A DNA stretch of 64,000 bases from Nostoc sp. PCC 7524 (GCF_000316645.1 NC_019684.1:6571031-6635030); one strand, 5' to 3'. Positions 9,579 to 18,239 are shown, numbered from the stretch's first letter. Notes: generated by a model not told the origin, from the sequence alone. Program-made: numbers and translations.

Positions 9579-9797
9579 TTAGGGATTGATGAAACCGTAG
9601 TAAATGGCAGCAATGAAGAAAAAGGATGAGAAAAAAAGCATAAAAATGCTCCGCACCAAGAAGGAGAATACGTTTTTTTCTGTGATGTGTATTTTTTCAA
9701 AAATACTAGATTTTAAAGATTTTTTACTGTGGTCAACTTGATATTGACTGGAGGATATTTCCACCTCATCTATTATGGATTTATCTTGGGGTTTCAT
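9579..9797 (-). CDS. Single-helix protein resembling PsaX, N-terminally extended
   Basis: 72 residues: a polar, charged N-terminal half of about 43 residues and a C-terminal transmembrane helix ending in FIAAIYYGFINP. The helix aligns by eye with the small photosystem I subunit PsaX of Thermosynechococcus (remembered pattern R-T-F-W...N-F-L-V-A-A-Y-Y-F-G-I-L): Arg at the start, aromatic residues, then A-A-x-Y-Y and G near the end. PsaX is only about 30-40 residues, so the extension is unusual. It lies upstream of psaB2 on the same strand with a 403-base gap, which supports a photosystem link. The assignment is a hypothesis. Confidence 0.5.
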   Translation of the reverse strand: MKPQDKSIIDEVEISSSQYQVDHSKKSLKSSIFEKIHITEKNVFSFLVRSIFMLFFSSFFFIAAIYYGFINP

Positions 9798-10094
9798 AAA
9801 CTTTTGCTCACATTTATGTGGCTATCTTATTGTTATATTTCCCAAAATAAATTTTTGATTACATCATTCTTTAGGACTACCTTGGTTAAACTTTGACTTT
9901 TGCTCAGGGGTTACTCAGAGTAAAGTTATTATGTAATTGTGAACACAGATTGTTTTAGTTAATTATCAGCCTGTAAGATGTAGCCTCATGCACGCCGAAA
10001 ATTAATTTAAAAACCTTTCATTCGACAGAGGTTTAAGTTAATAGCAGCAATTACCGTGCAGATTAAGGAATTGTTAACTGAAATTAATTTATTT
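9798..10094. promoter_or_regulatory. Divergent promoter region between PsaX-like gene and ndhI2
   Basis: About 300 AT-rich bases separate two divergent genes. GTTAAACTTTGAC and TAAGTTATTATG-like strings could be promoter elements, but no specific operator was recognised. Confidence 0.35.
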
Positions 10095-10691
10095 ATGTTT
10101 AAATTTCTACAAGAAGTAAGTGATTACATCCAAAATTCATTTTTAGCAGGTAAATATATAGGGCAAGGACTATCGGTAACATTTGACCATATGAGCCGTC
10201 GTCCAATTACTGTCCAATATCCCTATGAAAAACTAATTCCCTCCGAGCGTTTCCGAGGGCGAATTCACTTTGAATTTGATAAGTGCATCTCTTGTGAAGT
10301 TTGTGTGCGTGTGTGTCCGATTAATTTGCCGGTAGTTGATTGGGAATTTGATCAAATCAACAAAAAGAAAAAACTTAATCACTACAGTATCGATTTTGGA
10401 GTCTGTATTTTCTGCGGTAACTGTGTGGAATACTGCCCAACCAACTGCATATCCTTCACTGAAGAATACGACATCTGCACATACGATCGCCACGAATTGA
10501 ACTACGACAATGTAGCGATGGGAAGATTACCTTATAAGGTAACGAATGATCCGATGGTCACACCACTGAGAGAATTAGTGTACTTGCCAAAGGGAGTATT
10601 TAACCCTCACGGAGTCCCTGATGATGCTCATCGATCTGGTAGATTACCATCTGAAATTTTAGAAAATGATTCAGACAATACTAATACCTAA
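10095..10691 (+). CDS. ndhI: NdhI-type 2[4Fe-4S] subunit of NDH-1, solitary second copy
   Basis: 198 residues from the ATG at 10095, which gives the standard NdhI N-terminus [12 protein letters not shown]; a GTG 13 codons upstream is less likely. The protein has [14 protein letters not shown], then two cysteine clusters, [12 protein letters not shown] and [12 protein letters not shown], which bind two [4Fe-4S] clusters, and the conserved [10 protein letters not shown] segment. In cyanobacteria ndhI normally lies in ndhAIGE; here it is alone, divergent from psaB2. The C-terminal tail (residues ~165-198) looks less conserved. It may supply an alternative NDH-1 or ferredoxin-docking subunit in the cell state that uses PsaB2. 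Confidence 0.88.
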   Translation: MFKFLQEVSDYIQNSFLAGKYIGQGLSVTFDHMSRRPITVQYPYEKLIPSERFRGRIHFEFDKCISCEVCVRVCPINLPVVDWEFDQINKKKKLNHYSIDFGVCIFCGNCVEYCPTNCISFTEEYDICTYDRHELNYDNVAMGRLPYKVTNDPMVTPLRELVYLPKGVFNPHGVPDDAHRSGRLPSEILENDSDNTNT

Positions 10692-10771
10692 TTATACAAA
10701 CATATGCAGTTCTTAGTAACTGAATTCAAAAAGTAGCCAAATATTGCCAATTCCAGAGAATATTTAAGCAG

Positions 10772-11368
10772 ATGAAATTACTAAAAGACAATTCTACTAA
10801 ACAGTTTACCAAACTGGTGGGTATAGTTGGAGCGAGTGTAGCGATCGCAGTTACTCTTTATCCCCAAATCAACCAGCCAGCAACAGCTAAAACAATCACT
10901 CAAAATCCGCCATCAGAGACTACTAACCCACAAAACCAGCTAAATCAAATTGATAAGTTATTTGTACTCGAAGCGACTCAAGCCGGAATTGCAGAAATCG
11001 AAATGGCAAAACTAGCATTACAAAAGTCTCAGAATAATAGCATTAGACAGTATGCCCAGCAGATGATCAAAGATCATACAGATGCTAATCAAGAATTAAC
11101 CCAGTTAGCCACCCAAAAAGGTATTACTCCCCCAACTAATACAAGTCCCAGATATCAAGCTATAATTGCCCAACTATCACAATTATCCGATGCCAATTTT
11201 GACCAAGCGTATAAAGACGAAGCTGGCATTAATGGACATATGGAAAATCTGATTATTCATAGCCGACAAATACAGCTAGGCCAAGACCAAGACTTGAAAG
11301 CCCTTGCAGCCAAAAACATCCGCCTCATAGATGCACACTTGCAAATGATTGATGCGCTATCAAAGTAG
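10772..11368 (+). CDS. Secreted DUF4142 ferritin-like protein
   Basis: 198 residues with an N-terminal signal sequence (LVGIVGASVAIAVTLYP) and a C-terminal DUF4142 four-helix domain starting at KLFVLEATQAGIAEIEMAKLALQKS. Typical helices include RQYAQQMIKDHTDANQELTQLA and the final HMENLIIHSRQI...DAHLQMID segment with repeated His/Glu. DUF4142 proteins are periplasmic and of uncertain function. It is followed by a strong bidirectional terminator. Confidence 0.75.
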   Translation: MKLLKDNSTKQFTKLVGIVGASVAIAVTLYPQINQPATAKTITQNPPSETTNPQNQLNQIDKLFVLEATQAGIAEIEMAKLALQKSQNNSIRQYAQQMIKDHTDANQELTQLATQKGITPPTNTSPRYQAIIAQLSQLSDANFDQAYKDEAGINGHMENLIIHSRQIQLGQDQDLKALAAKNIRLIDAHLQMIDALSK

Positions 11369-11424
11369 TATGAAGTATAGAACAGATAGGTTGTTATCTG
11401 TTATCGGTCATAAAAAGCCAAATT

Positions 11425-11450
11425 AACTCTCTTATATTCATAAGAGAGTT
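11425..11450. terminator. Bidirectional terminator hairpin
   Basis: AACTCTCTTAT (11425-11435) and ATAAGAGAGTT (11440-11450) pair perfectly around a 4-base loop, between two convergent genes ending at 11368 and 11479. Confidence 0.75.
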
Positions 11451-11478
11451 GAATTAGTTAATTCTGAGCAGCTAGTCC

Positions 11479-13224
11479 CTAGAATCGGAATGTAGTCCGA
11501 ACAACACCTGTATAGATGGTATCGTTATTACTGTTATGTTCTGGGTTAAATATGACAATTAACCCTGGTGTAATCGAGATATTACTATTAACTTGGTAGC
11601 GATACAGAGCTTCTAAATGGAAAGATGTATCTGTATCTTCACGCCGAGCAGTAGTAGGAGTTATAACAGCAGGGCCAAAGTCATTACTGCTAACTTTTGG
11701 TGGTTGTCCAAAAATTAACCCGCCCAAATTCCCCTTTTTACCCAAGTCGGGAAAAGCTAAAGTTACAGCCCAATTCCAAATGTCTGCTTGATCACCACGA
11801 TTCACATTTGTACCAGAACTAACCTCAGCGATCGCTTGAGTATATCCCACCCATCCAGAAAGAATAAATTGGGGATTGAAAATATAGCTAGTTTGTAAAC
11901 CGTAATGGTTGGCGGAAGTCGCAACCCCAGCACCAAAGGGAGTATTAGCAAAGGTACTACCATAAGCACCAGAAACCGTCACATCTCCAGCCCCACCACT
12001 CAGGTAAGAATGGGCATAGCTTAAACCCAGAGTAAAGTTTTTATTTGGTCGGAATTCTAACTGCGCCAATGCTCCATAACTACCATCAAATAAGCCTCTA
12101 CCAGGTGTAGGCTCATTGCCTCGTCTAGCAATATATCCCCCCGACAAGGTGACAGCATCACTCAACTTAAAAATAGCACTGATTCCTGAACCTATATTAC
12201 TCCCAGAACCAGTGTTACTGGCGCGATAAATGGGAGAGAAGCGACCAAACCGTGAAATTGCACCGGTGGGAGCTGATGCTAACAGAGGGTTAATCGTATT
12301 GAAGTTATCGTAAAACTCCCCACCAATGGCATCAATAATGACATTGAGTCTCTCACCTACAGGAAAGCGATAGAATAACTTACCTAACTGAACACTGTTA
12401 TCCAAGTTATTAGTTGAGTCCCACCCTAAGCGACTCATATTAGTGCCTGTAACTGGAGCATTAAAAGCTGTGGTGTTGGTAGCTTCTAGACGAGCAAACA
12501 AGCGGTCTTTGCCAGTAAAGCTAGAGACTAAATTTAAGCGGACGCGATCGCTAAAAATAGCATTATCTTGTAGATCCCTACCTGCGGCTCCATAGGCGTT
12601 AGCTCTAGCATTTTCTCGCGCAGTTCCCGCCGGTTGAGCATTAATAGTTCGCCATTGATCAGAGTTTAAAGCTCTATCTCCACCAAACACACTCCCCAGA
12701 GTCAAAATTACCTCTGCATTCAACTTGGTAGTGGCAGAAAATTGTTGACTTTCTAAGGTTGCGGTACGTCCTTCTAAAGCATCAACTCTTCCTCTGAGTT
12801 CTGTTAATCCTTCTGCGAACTCTTCTTGCAATCTTTGCAGGGTGGCTAAGTCTTCTTTAGTAACTAAATCCGCCGTGCTTGTCCCAATCAGTTCGTTAAT
12901 CCGATTCAAGCAAGCATTCAACCCAGCCGCAAACTCATAGCGAGTCATAGCGCGATTACCCCGGAAAGTGCTGTTGGGATATCCAGCGATACAACCATAA
13001 CGCTCAACTAACGATTGCAACGCTTGGAAAGCCCAATCTGTCGGTTGCACATCAGATAGTTGCGAAACAGATGTCATCTGACTCATCGATGAGTTATCAC
13101 CTACATCTTTTTGTGTTTTAACGTCTCCTGCTACCGGAGATGCTGATACAACTTGAGCCATGATCACATTCACTCCCAGCAGCATCGGAGCGACATACAA
13201 AGACTTCCATACCATGTTTGACAT
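11479..13224 (-). CDS. SLH-OprB family outer membrane porin
   Basis: 581 residues from the ATG ending at 13224 (a TTG-initiated frame would reach 13254 but runs into the operator palindrome). Order of parts: signal peptide; an SLH domain (VQPTDWAFQALQSLVERYG, then FRGNRAMTRYEFAAGLNACLNRI) that binds peptidoglycan-linked polymer; a coiled coil (residues ~115-165); and a long beta-barrel of the OprB/carbohydrate-selective porin type ending in aromatic Phe (TTFRF). Its promoter region carries the TACCAAC-CTA-GTTGGTA palindrome 25 bases before the start. This suggests it is regulated with the adjacent binding-protein, TonB and ModA genes, perhaps to admit oxyanions. Confidence 0.88.
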   Translation of the reverse strand: MSNMVWKSLYVAPMLLGVNVIMAQVVSASPVAGDVKTQKDVGDNSSMSQMTSVSQLSDVQPTDWAFQALQSLVERYGCIAGYPNSTFRGNRAMTRYEFAAGLNACLNRINELIGTSTADLVTKEDLATLQRLQEEFAEGLTELRGRVDALEGRTATLESQQFSATTKLNAEVILTLGSVFGGDRALNSDQWRTINAQPAGTARENARANAYGAAGRDLQDNAIFSDRVRLNLVSSFTGKDRLFARLEATNTTAFNAPVTGTNMSRLGWDSTNNLDNSVQLGKLFYRFPVGERLNVIIDAIGGEFYDNFNTINPLLASAPTGAISRFGRFSPIYRASNTGSGSNIGSGISAIFKLSDAVTLSGGYIARRGNEPTPGRGLFDGSYGALAQLEFRPNKNFTLGLSYAHSYLSGGAGDVTVSGAYGSTFANTPFGAGVATSANHYGLQTSYIFNPQFILSGWVGYTQAIAEVSSGTNVNRGDQADIWNWAVTLAFPDLGKKGNLGGLIFGQPPKVSSNDFGPAVITPTTARREDTDTSFHLEALYRYQVNSNISITPGLIVIFNPEHNSNNDTIYTGVVRTTFRF

Positions 13225-13248
13225 TTGCCTCACACCTGAACAACTTGT

Positions 13249-13265
13249 TACCAACCTAGTTGGTA
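13249..13265. promoter_or_regulatory. Operator-like palindrome 1 (TACCAAC-CTA-GTTGGTA)
   Basis: Perfect 7-3-7 inverted repeat 25 bases upstream of the porin start. It is one of five copies of TACCAA-N5-TTGGTA, all confined to 13.25-23.10 kb. Confidence 0.75.
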
Positions 13266-13388
13266 TAAAAATAAATTAATATACATTATTAGCTGTAAAA
13301 AGTAGTTTTTGCTACTAATTTACATAGAGAGATATTTTTGATGCGATCGCTCAATTGTTGCCATTCTCTGACTTAATGGATTGATTTA

Positions 13389-13405
13389 TACCAACCTAAT
13401 TGGTA
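13389..13405. promoter_or_regulatory. Operator-like palindrome 2 (TACCAA-CCTAA-TTGGTA)
   Basis: 6-5-6 inverted repeat in the divergent intergenic region, 135 bases before the binding-protein gene at 13540. Same motif as palindrome 1. Confidence 0.75.
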
Positions 13406-13539
13406 AAGTATTGAAGTCTATCAAATAACCTGTGTTCCTTCTCAGACAGGGCTTTAAATCTCAGATTAATTACTACTTGAGTGTTATTCACCAGAAAATC
13501 AAGCAGTAGTTATGAATATTGCGTGATCATATACCAACC

Positions 13540-14484
13540 ATGAAAAAGCAGTTTTGTGCCTTTTCATTGATAGCTTGTGCTGTCAATGTTACATTACCAA
13601 CCCCAGTATTTGCCGTTACTTTATATGGTGCTGGTAGTTTGCGAAATAGCCTCACGGAAGTAACACAAGCTTTTACAGCAGAGTATGGCATTCCTGTAAC
13701 TACATACTTTGGACCTTCAGGTTTGACGCGAGCCAAAATAGAAGATGAATTATCTAGCAATGTTAAAACCGCAGATGTCTTTGCCAGTGCTGATTTAGGA
13801 AATCCCCAACAACTATTTCAACAAGGGTTGAGTCATCCTGTCCAAAATTTCACTAGCAATCGTATGGTTGCTGTTGTCAAACCAGGGTTAGCTGGCGTGA
13901 CATCAAATAACCTCTTGGACTTCCTGCTTAATCCCAACATCAAAATAGGCACATCAACACCACTAGCTGATCCTTCTGGAGACTACGCCTGGCAGATATT
14001 CGAGAAAGCCGATGTGATTCAACCAGGTAGTTCTCAAATTCTCAAAGACAAAGCCTTGCAATTAGTAGGTGGGAATCCCTCTGCACCACCAGTCCCCACT
14101 GGAGAAAATAATCTCCTTTACTTCCTGAAAACAAATCCAACGGCAGATATTTTCTTAGCCTATTACACCAGTGGTAAAACTGCTCAAGAACTAGAAGCAG
14201 GCCAGGATTTACAAATAGTAGAGTTACCTGATTATTTAGCTACTAAAGCTGATTATGGTTTAACTATATTGAAAAATGCTAATCCCGACGGTGAGAAATT
14301 AGCTGCATATATTCTCTCACCAAAAGGGCAATCAATTCTAGCGAAGTATGGATTTAGTAGTCCTTCTACCTCTATTCCAGAACATCAGAGTGCGTATGGT
14401 ACTGTACTAGCTTTAAGTGTGGCTTTTGCCATTCATAAAAAGTTATCTGTTACTAAAAAATCAACGGTTACAAGCAAAGTTTAA
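13540..14484 (+). CDS. ModA/WtpA-like periplasmic oxyanion-binding protein with PEP-CTERM-like tail
   Basis: 314 residues from the ATG at 13540 (an in-frame TTG at 13519 is less likely). A signal peptide (FCAFSLIACAVNVTLPTPVFA) precedes an SBP_bac_11-type fold: VTLYGAGSLRNSLTEVTQAF with the oxyanion-contacting Ser, FGPSGLTRAKIE, ADVFASADL, and a distal GTSTPLADPSGDYAWQIFEKA block. This is the molybdate/tungstate-binding protein superfamily, but it is divergent from the ModA at 19689-20519. After the domain comes IPEHQSAYG, a hydrophobic stretch and a Lys-rich end, very like a PEP-CTERM exosortase signal with His in place of the second Pro. No permease or ATPase gene is adjacent. Confidence 0.8.
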   Translation: MKKQFCAFSLIACAVNVTLPTPVFAVTLYGAGSLRNSLTEVTQAFTAEYGIPVTTYFGPSGLTRAKIEDELSSNVKTADVFASADLGNPQQLFQQGLSHPVQNFTSNRMVAVVKPGLAGVTSNNLLDFLLNPNIKIGTSTPLADPSGDYAWQIFEKADVIQPGSSQILKDKALQLVGGNPSAPPVPTGENNLLYFLKTNPTADIFLAYYTSGKTAQELEAGQDLQIVELPDYLATKADYGLTILKNANPDGEKLAAYILSPKGQSILAKYGFSSPSTSIPEHQSAYGTVLALSVAFAIHKKLSVTKKSTVTSKV

Positions 14485-14528
14485 CCATAGCTTTTATAGA
14501 AAAACTATCAATCTCTCAAGGAGTAACT

Positions 14529-15329
14529 GTGAATCAAATTATTTGGCAAAATATCAACAAACTCAGCCTTTCTTTTATAGCAGGGCTAGCATCTAGTATT
14601 TTACTTGCTCATCCTACTCATGCTGCTACATTAGGTCAAAATTTAATTATTAATGGTGATGCAGAACAAGGATTAGGAGATCCAATAGGTGATGCAGTAG
14701 GTGCTGACATTCCTGTTATCCTTGGTTGGAATACCAGTGGTGATTTTAGTGTTATCAAATATGGAGCTACAGGTTTTAACTTTGTCAATGCCTTTGGTAA
14801 TTTAGTCAGTGTGACTTTACCTGCTGTTGGTGTTCCAGGCCCAAGCAATAGAGGTCAGAATCTCTTTTTTGGTGGTGCTAGTAGAGCCTCTTCTAGTGCT
14901 TCCCAAGATATGGATGTCAATAGTCTCGCTTCAGTGATTGACACAGGTAAAGCAGCCTTTGATTTGAGTGGTTGGTTAGGTGGATATGATGATGATGATG
15001 ATAGTGCAACACTTAATATTACTTTCCTTGATCAGACAAACCAATCTCTAGGAATCGCTAGTATTTCTGCGCCAAATGCAGCAGAGAGAAATAACGTTAC
15101 AGGTTTATTTCTGCGAGAAACTAATGGTTTTGTTCCTGTCGGGACACGTCAAATTAATGTAGTTCTGAATGCCAATCATGCAGGAGGTCGAGTCAATGAT
15201 TCCTATGCTGATAACCTCTCCTTAGTAATTACTCAAGTACCAGAACCAACAATCTCAGGTTTATCATTGCTGATTGCATCAGGTTTTATAGCTGGAAAAT
15301 TGCGGAGAACCCGCCGCCAATTTAATTAA
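14529..15329 (+). CDS. PEP-CTERM sorting-domain protein
   Basis: 266 residues. GTG at 14529 is chosen because AAGGAG lies about 8 bases upstream. The signal peptide (LSLSFIAGLASSILLAHPTHAA) is followed by a strand-rich domain starting NLIINGDAEQG, resembling secreted carbohydrate-binding-like or DUF642-like modules, with an Asp-rich loop (GGYDDDDDSA) that may bind Ca2+. The C-terminus VPEPTISGLSLLIASGFIAG followed by RRTRR is a classical PEP-CTERM exosortase signal. It lies between the binding-protein gene and the TonB-receptor gene on the same strand, so a surface role in the same uptake process is plausible but unproven. Confidence 0.8.
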   Translation: MNQIIWQNINKLSLSFIAGLASSILLAHPTHAATLGQNLIINGDAEQGLGDPIGDAVGADIPVILGWNTSGDFSVIKYGATGFNFVNAFGNLVSVTLPAVGVPGPSNRGQNLFFGGASRASSSASQDMDVNSLASVIDTGKAAFDLSGWLGGYDDDDDSATLNITFLDQTNQSLGIASISAPNAAERNNVTGLFLRETNGFVPVGTRQINVVLNANHAGGRVNDSYADNLSLVITQVPEPTISGLSLLIASGFIAGKLRRTRRQFN

Positions 15330-15346
15330 TTTTTGCAGTTGAATCT

Positions 15347-15404
15347 GTTCGTAGTAAGGACTTTAGTCCTGAATTACTAAGCACTAAAGTGCTTAGTACA
15401 AACT
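15347..15404. repeat. Dispersed palindromic repeat (two hairpins)
   Basis: AGGACT-TT-AGTCCT at 15357-15370 and a perfect 11-bp-arm palindrome TACTAAGCACT-AA-AGTGCTTAGTA at 15375-15398. Strings of this type recur in Nostoc genomes. It sits directly before the TonB receptor gene and could attenuate or terminate upstream transcription. Confidence 0.65.
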
Positions 15405-15425
15405 TTTTGTGTGTGAGGAATTGTT

Positions 15426-17900
15426 TTGAAGAAGTTTTCATTGTTTTGTTTAATTAGCAGTAGTGCATTATTTGTATTTCAAGAATCTGTAAAAGCACAG
15501 GCTCAGGTTACATCTACATCCCAAGTTTCTAATGTTGAAATTCCTCACGTTAATGAATTAGCTACAGTAGTTACTACTTCTACACCTTTATTAGCACAGG
15601 TGTTAAAGGTTACAGGAGTTAAAATTGACTCCACTACTACAGGAATTGAGCTTGTTTTAGAAACATCTACAGGCATTTTACCTGAGCCAATCACTACAAC
15701 TGAAAATAATACATTAATTATAGATATTCCTAATACAGTCTTAACCTTATCTGATGGTAACGAATTTCGCCGTGAAAATCCTGCGCCGGGAATTAAATTA
15801 GTTAGCATTACCCAAAATGATGCTAATAATATTCGAGTCAGCATCACAGGAGAAACATCTGTACCGACAGCACAAATTATTTCCAGTGACAATGGGTTGA
15901 TATTGAGCGTTATTCCTAGTGAAAATCAGCCGGATATAGAACTGACGGTTACAGGTAATCCCAATACAGCCACAGTTAACAAAACAGACACTCCATTACA
16001 AGATTTACCTTTCTCCGTACAAGTATTTCCACAACAGCTAATTCAAGACCAACGAGCCTTAAATGTTGGTGAAGCCGTGAGAAATATCAGTGGCTTTGCG
16101 CTATCAGGACGAGGGGGAGGACGCAATGAGTCTTCCTTGGTGACACGAGGATTCACGGCTGATCAGTTTCGGGATGGTTTCAGTGAAGGTAACAATGCTA
16201 ATCGAGTCTTTACAGAAGTCTCTAACTTAGAACGTATTGAAGTCTTGAAAGGCCCGACTGCAACTCTGTATGGTCAGTCTGAACCTGGGGGAATTGTGAA
16301 TTTGGTGACGAAAAGACCTCTGGCGAAACCATATTATCAGGCTGAATATATTGGTGGTAGTTTTGGTTTTAATCGGGGAAATTTGGATTTCACAGGGCCT
16401 TTGGATAGCAATCGTAATGCTAAATATCGCTTAAATCTCGCCTATGAAAATACTGATAGTTTCCGTGAAGGAGTTGAGACAGAACGCTTCTTTATTGCAC
16501 CGAAGTTGACCTTTAACCTCAGTTCTCAAACCACACTCAGCGTTTTTGGCGAATATCTCGAAGATAGCCGACCGGTAGATTTTGGTTTAGTTGCTGTTGG
16601 TAACAGCGTGGCTGATATTCCCATCAGTCGTTTTCTTGGCGATCCTACCCGCAAAAACGACGTTTATCAACGACGTGCTTACATTTTCTTAGACCACAAT
16701 TTTAGTGATAATTGGTCAATTAGTAGTGCTTTTCGTACTACATCCAGCGACCAAGATTTTTCTGCAATTTTCGGCAGAGGTAATGCTTTACAATTTAATA
16801 ATCAAGTATTACCCCTACAAGCGCAAAATAATGACCTGTCTTTTAATACCAATACTTGGCAAACAAATCTAGTTGGTAAATTTAATACAGGCTCAATTAA
16901 ACATACAGCCTTAATTGGCTTTGAGTGGGGTAATGAACGGAGAACAACAGTAGTAGAAAATGCCAACGCTGGCTCGATTAATATTTTTCGACCCGTTTAT
17001 AGATTTTCTGTAGGTCGTTTTAATACAATCAGAAACCAAGACGAAGAAACTAATTTATTTGGCATTTATTTACAAAATGAAATTGCCGTCACTGATAATT
17101 TAAAATTACTCTTAGGTGGACGTTTTGATACTGTTGATTTTGATTTGCAAGATAATCTGAATAATATAAAAAGTAGCACCTACAGCGATGCTTTTAGTCC
17201 ACGAATTGGCATTGTTTATCAACCAAGTAAACCAATTTCACTTTACGCCAATTTTAGCCGTTCTTTTGTCTCCCAATCTGGTAGTAGTTTTGATGGTACG
17301 CCATTTCAACCAGAGCGGGGAACTCAGTATGAAATAGGGGTAAAAGCTGACTGGTTTAGTGGTCGTCTTTCCTCAACTTTGGCATTTTACCAAATCACTA
17401 AAACTAATGTTTTAGTTACAGATCCCAATCGTCCTACCTTTTTTATTCAGACTGGTGAACAACGCAGTCGCGGTGTGGAATTGGATTTGGTGGGGGAAAT
17501 ATTACCAGGATGGAATGTAATTACATCTTACGCTTATACTGATGCCATCATTACTAATGATACGATATTTCCTGAAGGTAATCGCTTGGCGAATGTGCCG
17601 CGTAATGCTTTGAGTTTTTGGACAACTTATACAATTCCCCAAGGTGATTTACAGGGTTTAGGTTTTGGTACTGGAGTATTTTTTGCGGATGCTCGTTCAG
17701 GAGATTTAAATAATAGCTTTACTCTACCAAGTTATAGGCGTGTAGATGCTTCAATTTATTACAATTATCGAAATTTTCGAGCAGCTTTGAATATCAAAAA
17801 TCTGTTTGATACCCGTTATTTTGAATCTGCTCAAAGTAGAACCGCAATATTTCCTGGTGCGCCGTTGACTATTCTGGGGACAATTTCTTTACAGTTTTGA
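15426..17900 (+). CDS. TonB-dependent outer membrane receptor with AMIN domain
   Basis: 824 residues; start TTG at 15426 preceded by GAGGAA. Order: signal peptide (to KAQAQ); AMIN domain about residues 58-155 (VLKVTGVKIDSTTTGIELVL...LIIDIPNTVL), typical of cyanobacterial receptors; plug domain about 180-300 (DLPFSVQVFPQQLIQDQ, LERIEVLKGPTATLYGQSEPGGIVNLVTKRP); and a 22-strand barrel ending in GTISLQF. It looks like FhuA-type siderophore receptors, which take up ferric hydroxamates. The immediate neighbours are oxyanion-binding proteins and Mop rather than iron genes, so a metallophore or Mo/V chelate substrate is a real alternative. No tonB-exbBD in the window. Confidence 0.88.
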   Translation: MKKFSLFCLISSSALFVFQESVKAQAQVTSTSQVSNVEIPHVNELATVVTTSTPLLAQVLKVTGVKIDSTTTGIELVLETSTGILPEPITTTENNTLIIDIPNTVLTLSDGNEFRRENPAPGIKLVSITQNDANNIRVSITGETSVPTAQIISSDNGLILSVIPSENQPDIELTVTGNPNTATVNKTDTPLQDLPFSVQVFPQQLIQDQRALNVGEAVRNISGFALSGRGGGRNESSLVTRGFTADQFRDGFSEGNNANRVFTEVSNLERIEVLKGPTATLYGQSEPGGIVNLVTKRPLAKPYYQAEYIGGSFGFNRGNLDFTGPLDSNRNAKYRLNLAYENTDSFREGVETERFFIAPKLTFNLSSQTTLSVFGEYLEDSRPVDFGLVAVGNSVADIPISRFLGDPTRKNDVYQRRAYIFLDHNFSDNWSISSAFRTTSSDQDFSAIFGRGNALQFNNQVLPLQAQNNDLSFNTNTWQTNLVGKFNTGSIKHTALIGFEWGNERRTTVVENANAGSINIFRPVYRFSVGRFNTIRNQDEETNLFGIYLQNEIAVTDNLKLLLGGRFDTVDFDLQDNLNNIKSSTYSDAFSPRIGIVYQPSKPISLYANFSRSFVSQSGSSFDGTPFQPERGTQYEIGVKADWFSGRLSSTLAFYQITKTNVLVTDPNRPTFFIQTGEQRSRGVELDLVGEILPGWNVITSYAYTDAIITNDTIFPEGNRLANVPRNALSFWTTYTIPQGDLQGLGFGTGVFFADARSGDLNNSFTLPSYRRVDASIYYNYRNFRAALNIKNLFDTRYFESAQSRTAIFPGAPLTILGTISLQF

Positions 17901-17978
17901 TGATATTAGAAATTGAGAAACCTGAATAAAAAATTATTCAGGTTTCTTATATTTTAGCTAGAGCTAAGGATTAAGAAT

Positions 17979-18188
17979 CTAGTCAATAGCTAATATTACA
18001 TCGCTTGCTTTTATAACCGCATAAACTTCTTTACCTTCAGCTAGTTGAAGTTTATCTGCTGATGACTTGGTAATAATTGATGTTACCTCAACTCCAGGTG
18101 CGATTTCTAGTGTTACTTCTGTGTTAACGGAACCAGGAATAACTTTCTTTACTGTACCTTTGAGAGCATTACGTGCGCTAACTTCCAT
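17979..18188 (-). CDS. Mop-domain molybdate-binding protein (molbindin)
   Basis: 69 residues that form one TOBE/Mop domain: SARNALKGTVKKVIPGSVNTEVTL, followed by ITSIITKSSADKL-type residues (VTSIITKSSADKLQLAEGKEVYAVIKASDV). Molbindins bind molybdate or tungstate in oligomers and buffer intracellular oxyanion. The gene is convergent with the TonB receptor gene. A perfect TGATAA-CAA-TTATCA palindrome lies 37 bases upstream of its start. It strongly supports a Mo/W theme for the region. Confidence 0.9.
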   Translation of the reverse strand: MEVSARNALKGTVKKVIPGSVNTEVTLEIAPGVEVTSIITKSSADKLQLAEGKEVYAVIKASDVILAID

Positions 18189-18224
18189 ATTTTAAATTTT
18201 CCTATATTTTTTAACTATTATTGA

Positions 18225-18239
18225 TGATAACAATTATCA
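18225..18239. promoter_or_regulatory. Palindrome upstream of the Mop gene
   Basis: TGATAACAATTATCA, 6-3-6 perfect inverted repeat. It differs from the TACCAA motif and from the classical ModE box. The AT-rich GATAA-type sequence could be a Fur-like or other operator. Confidence 0.4.

Noticed and set aside
13225..13254. Ten-residue extension of the SLH porin from TTG at 13254
   Set aside because: It overlaps the perfect palindrome at 13249-13265; the ATG ending at 13224 gives a normal signal peptide.
15426..17900. Firm call of ferric siderophore receptor
   Set aside because: The fold fits, but the neighbours are Mo/W-type genes and no iron-uptake genes are present, so the substrate is left open.
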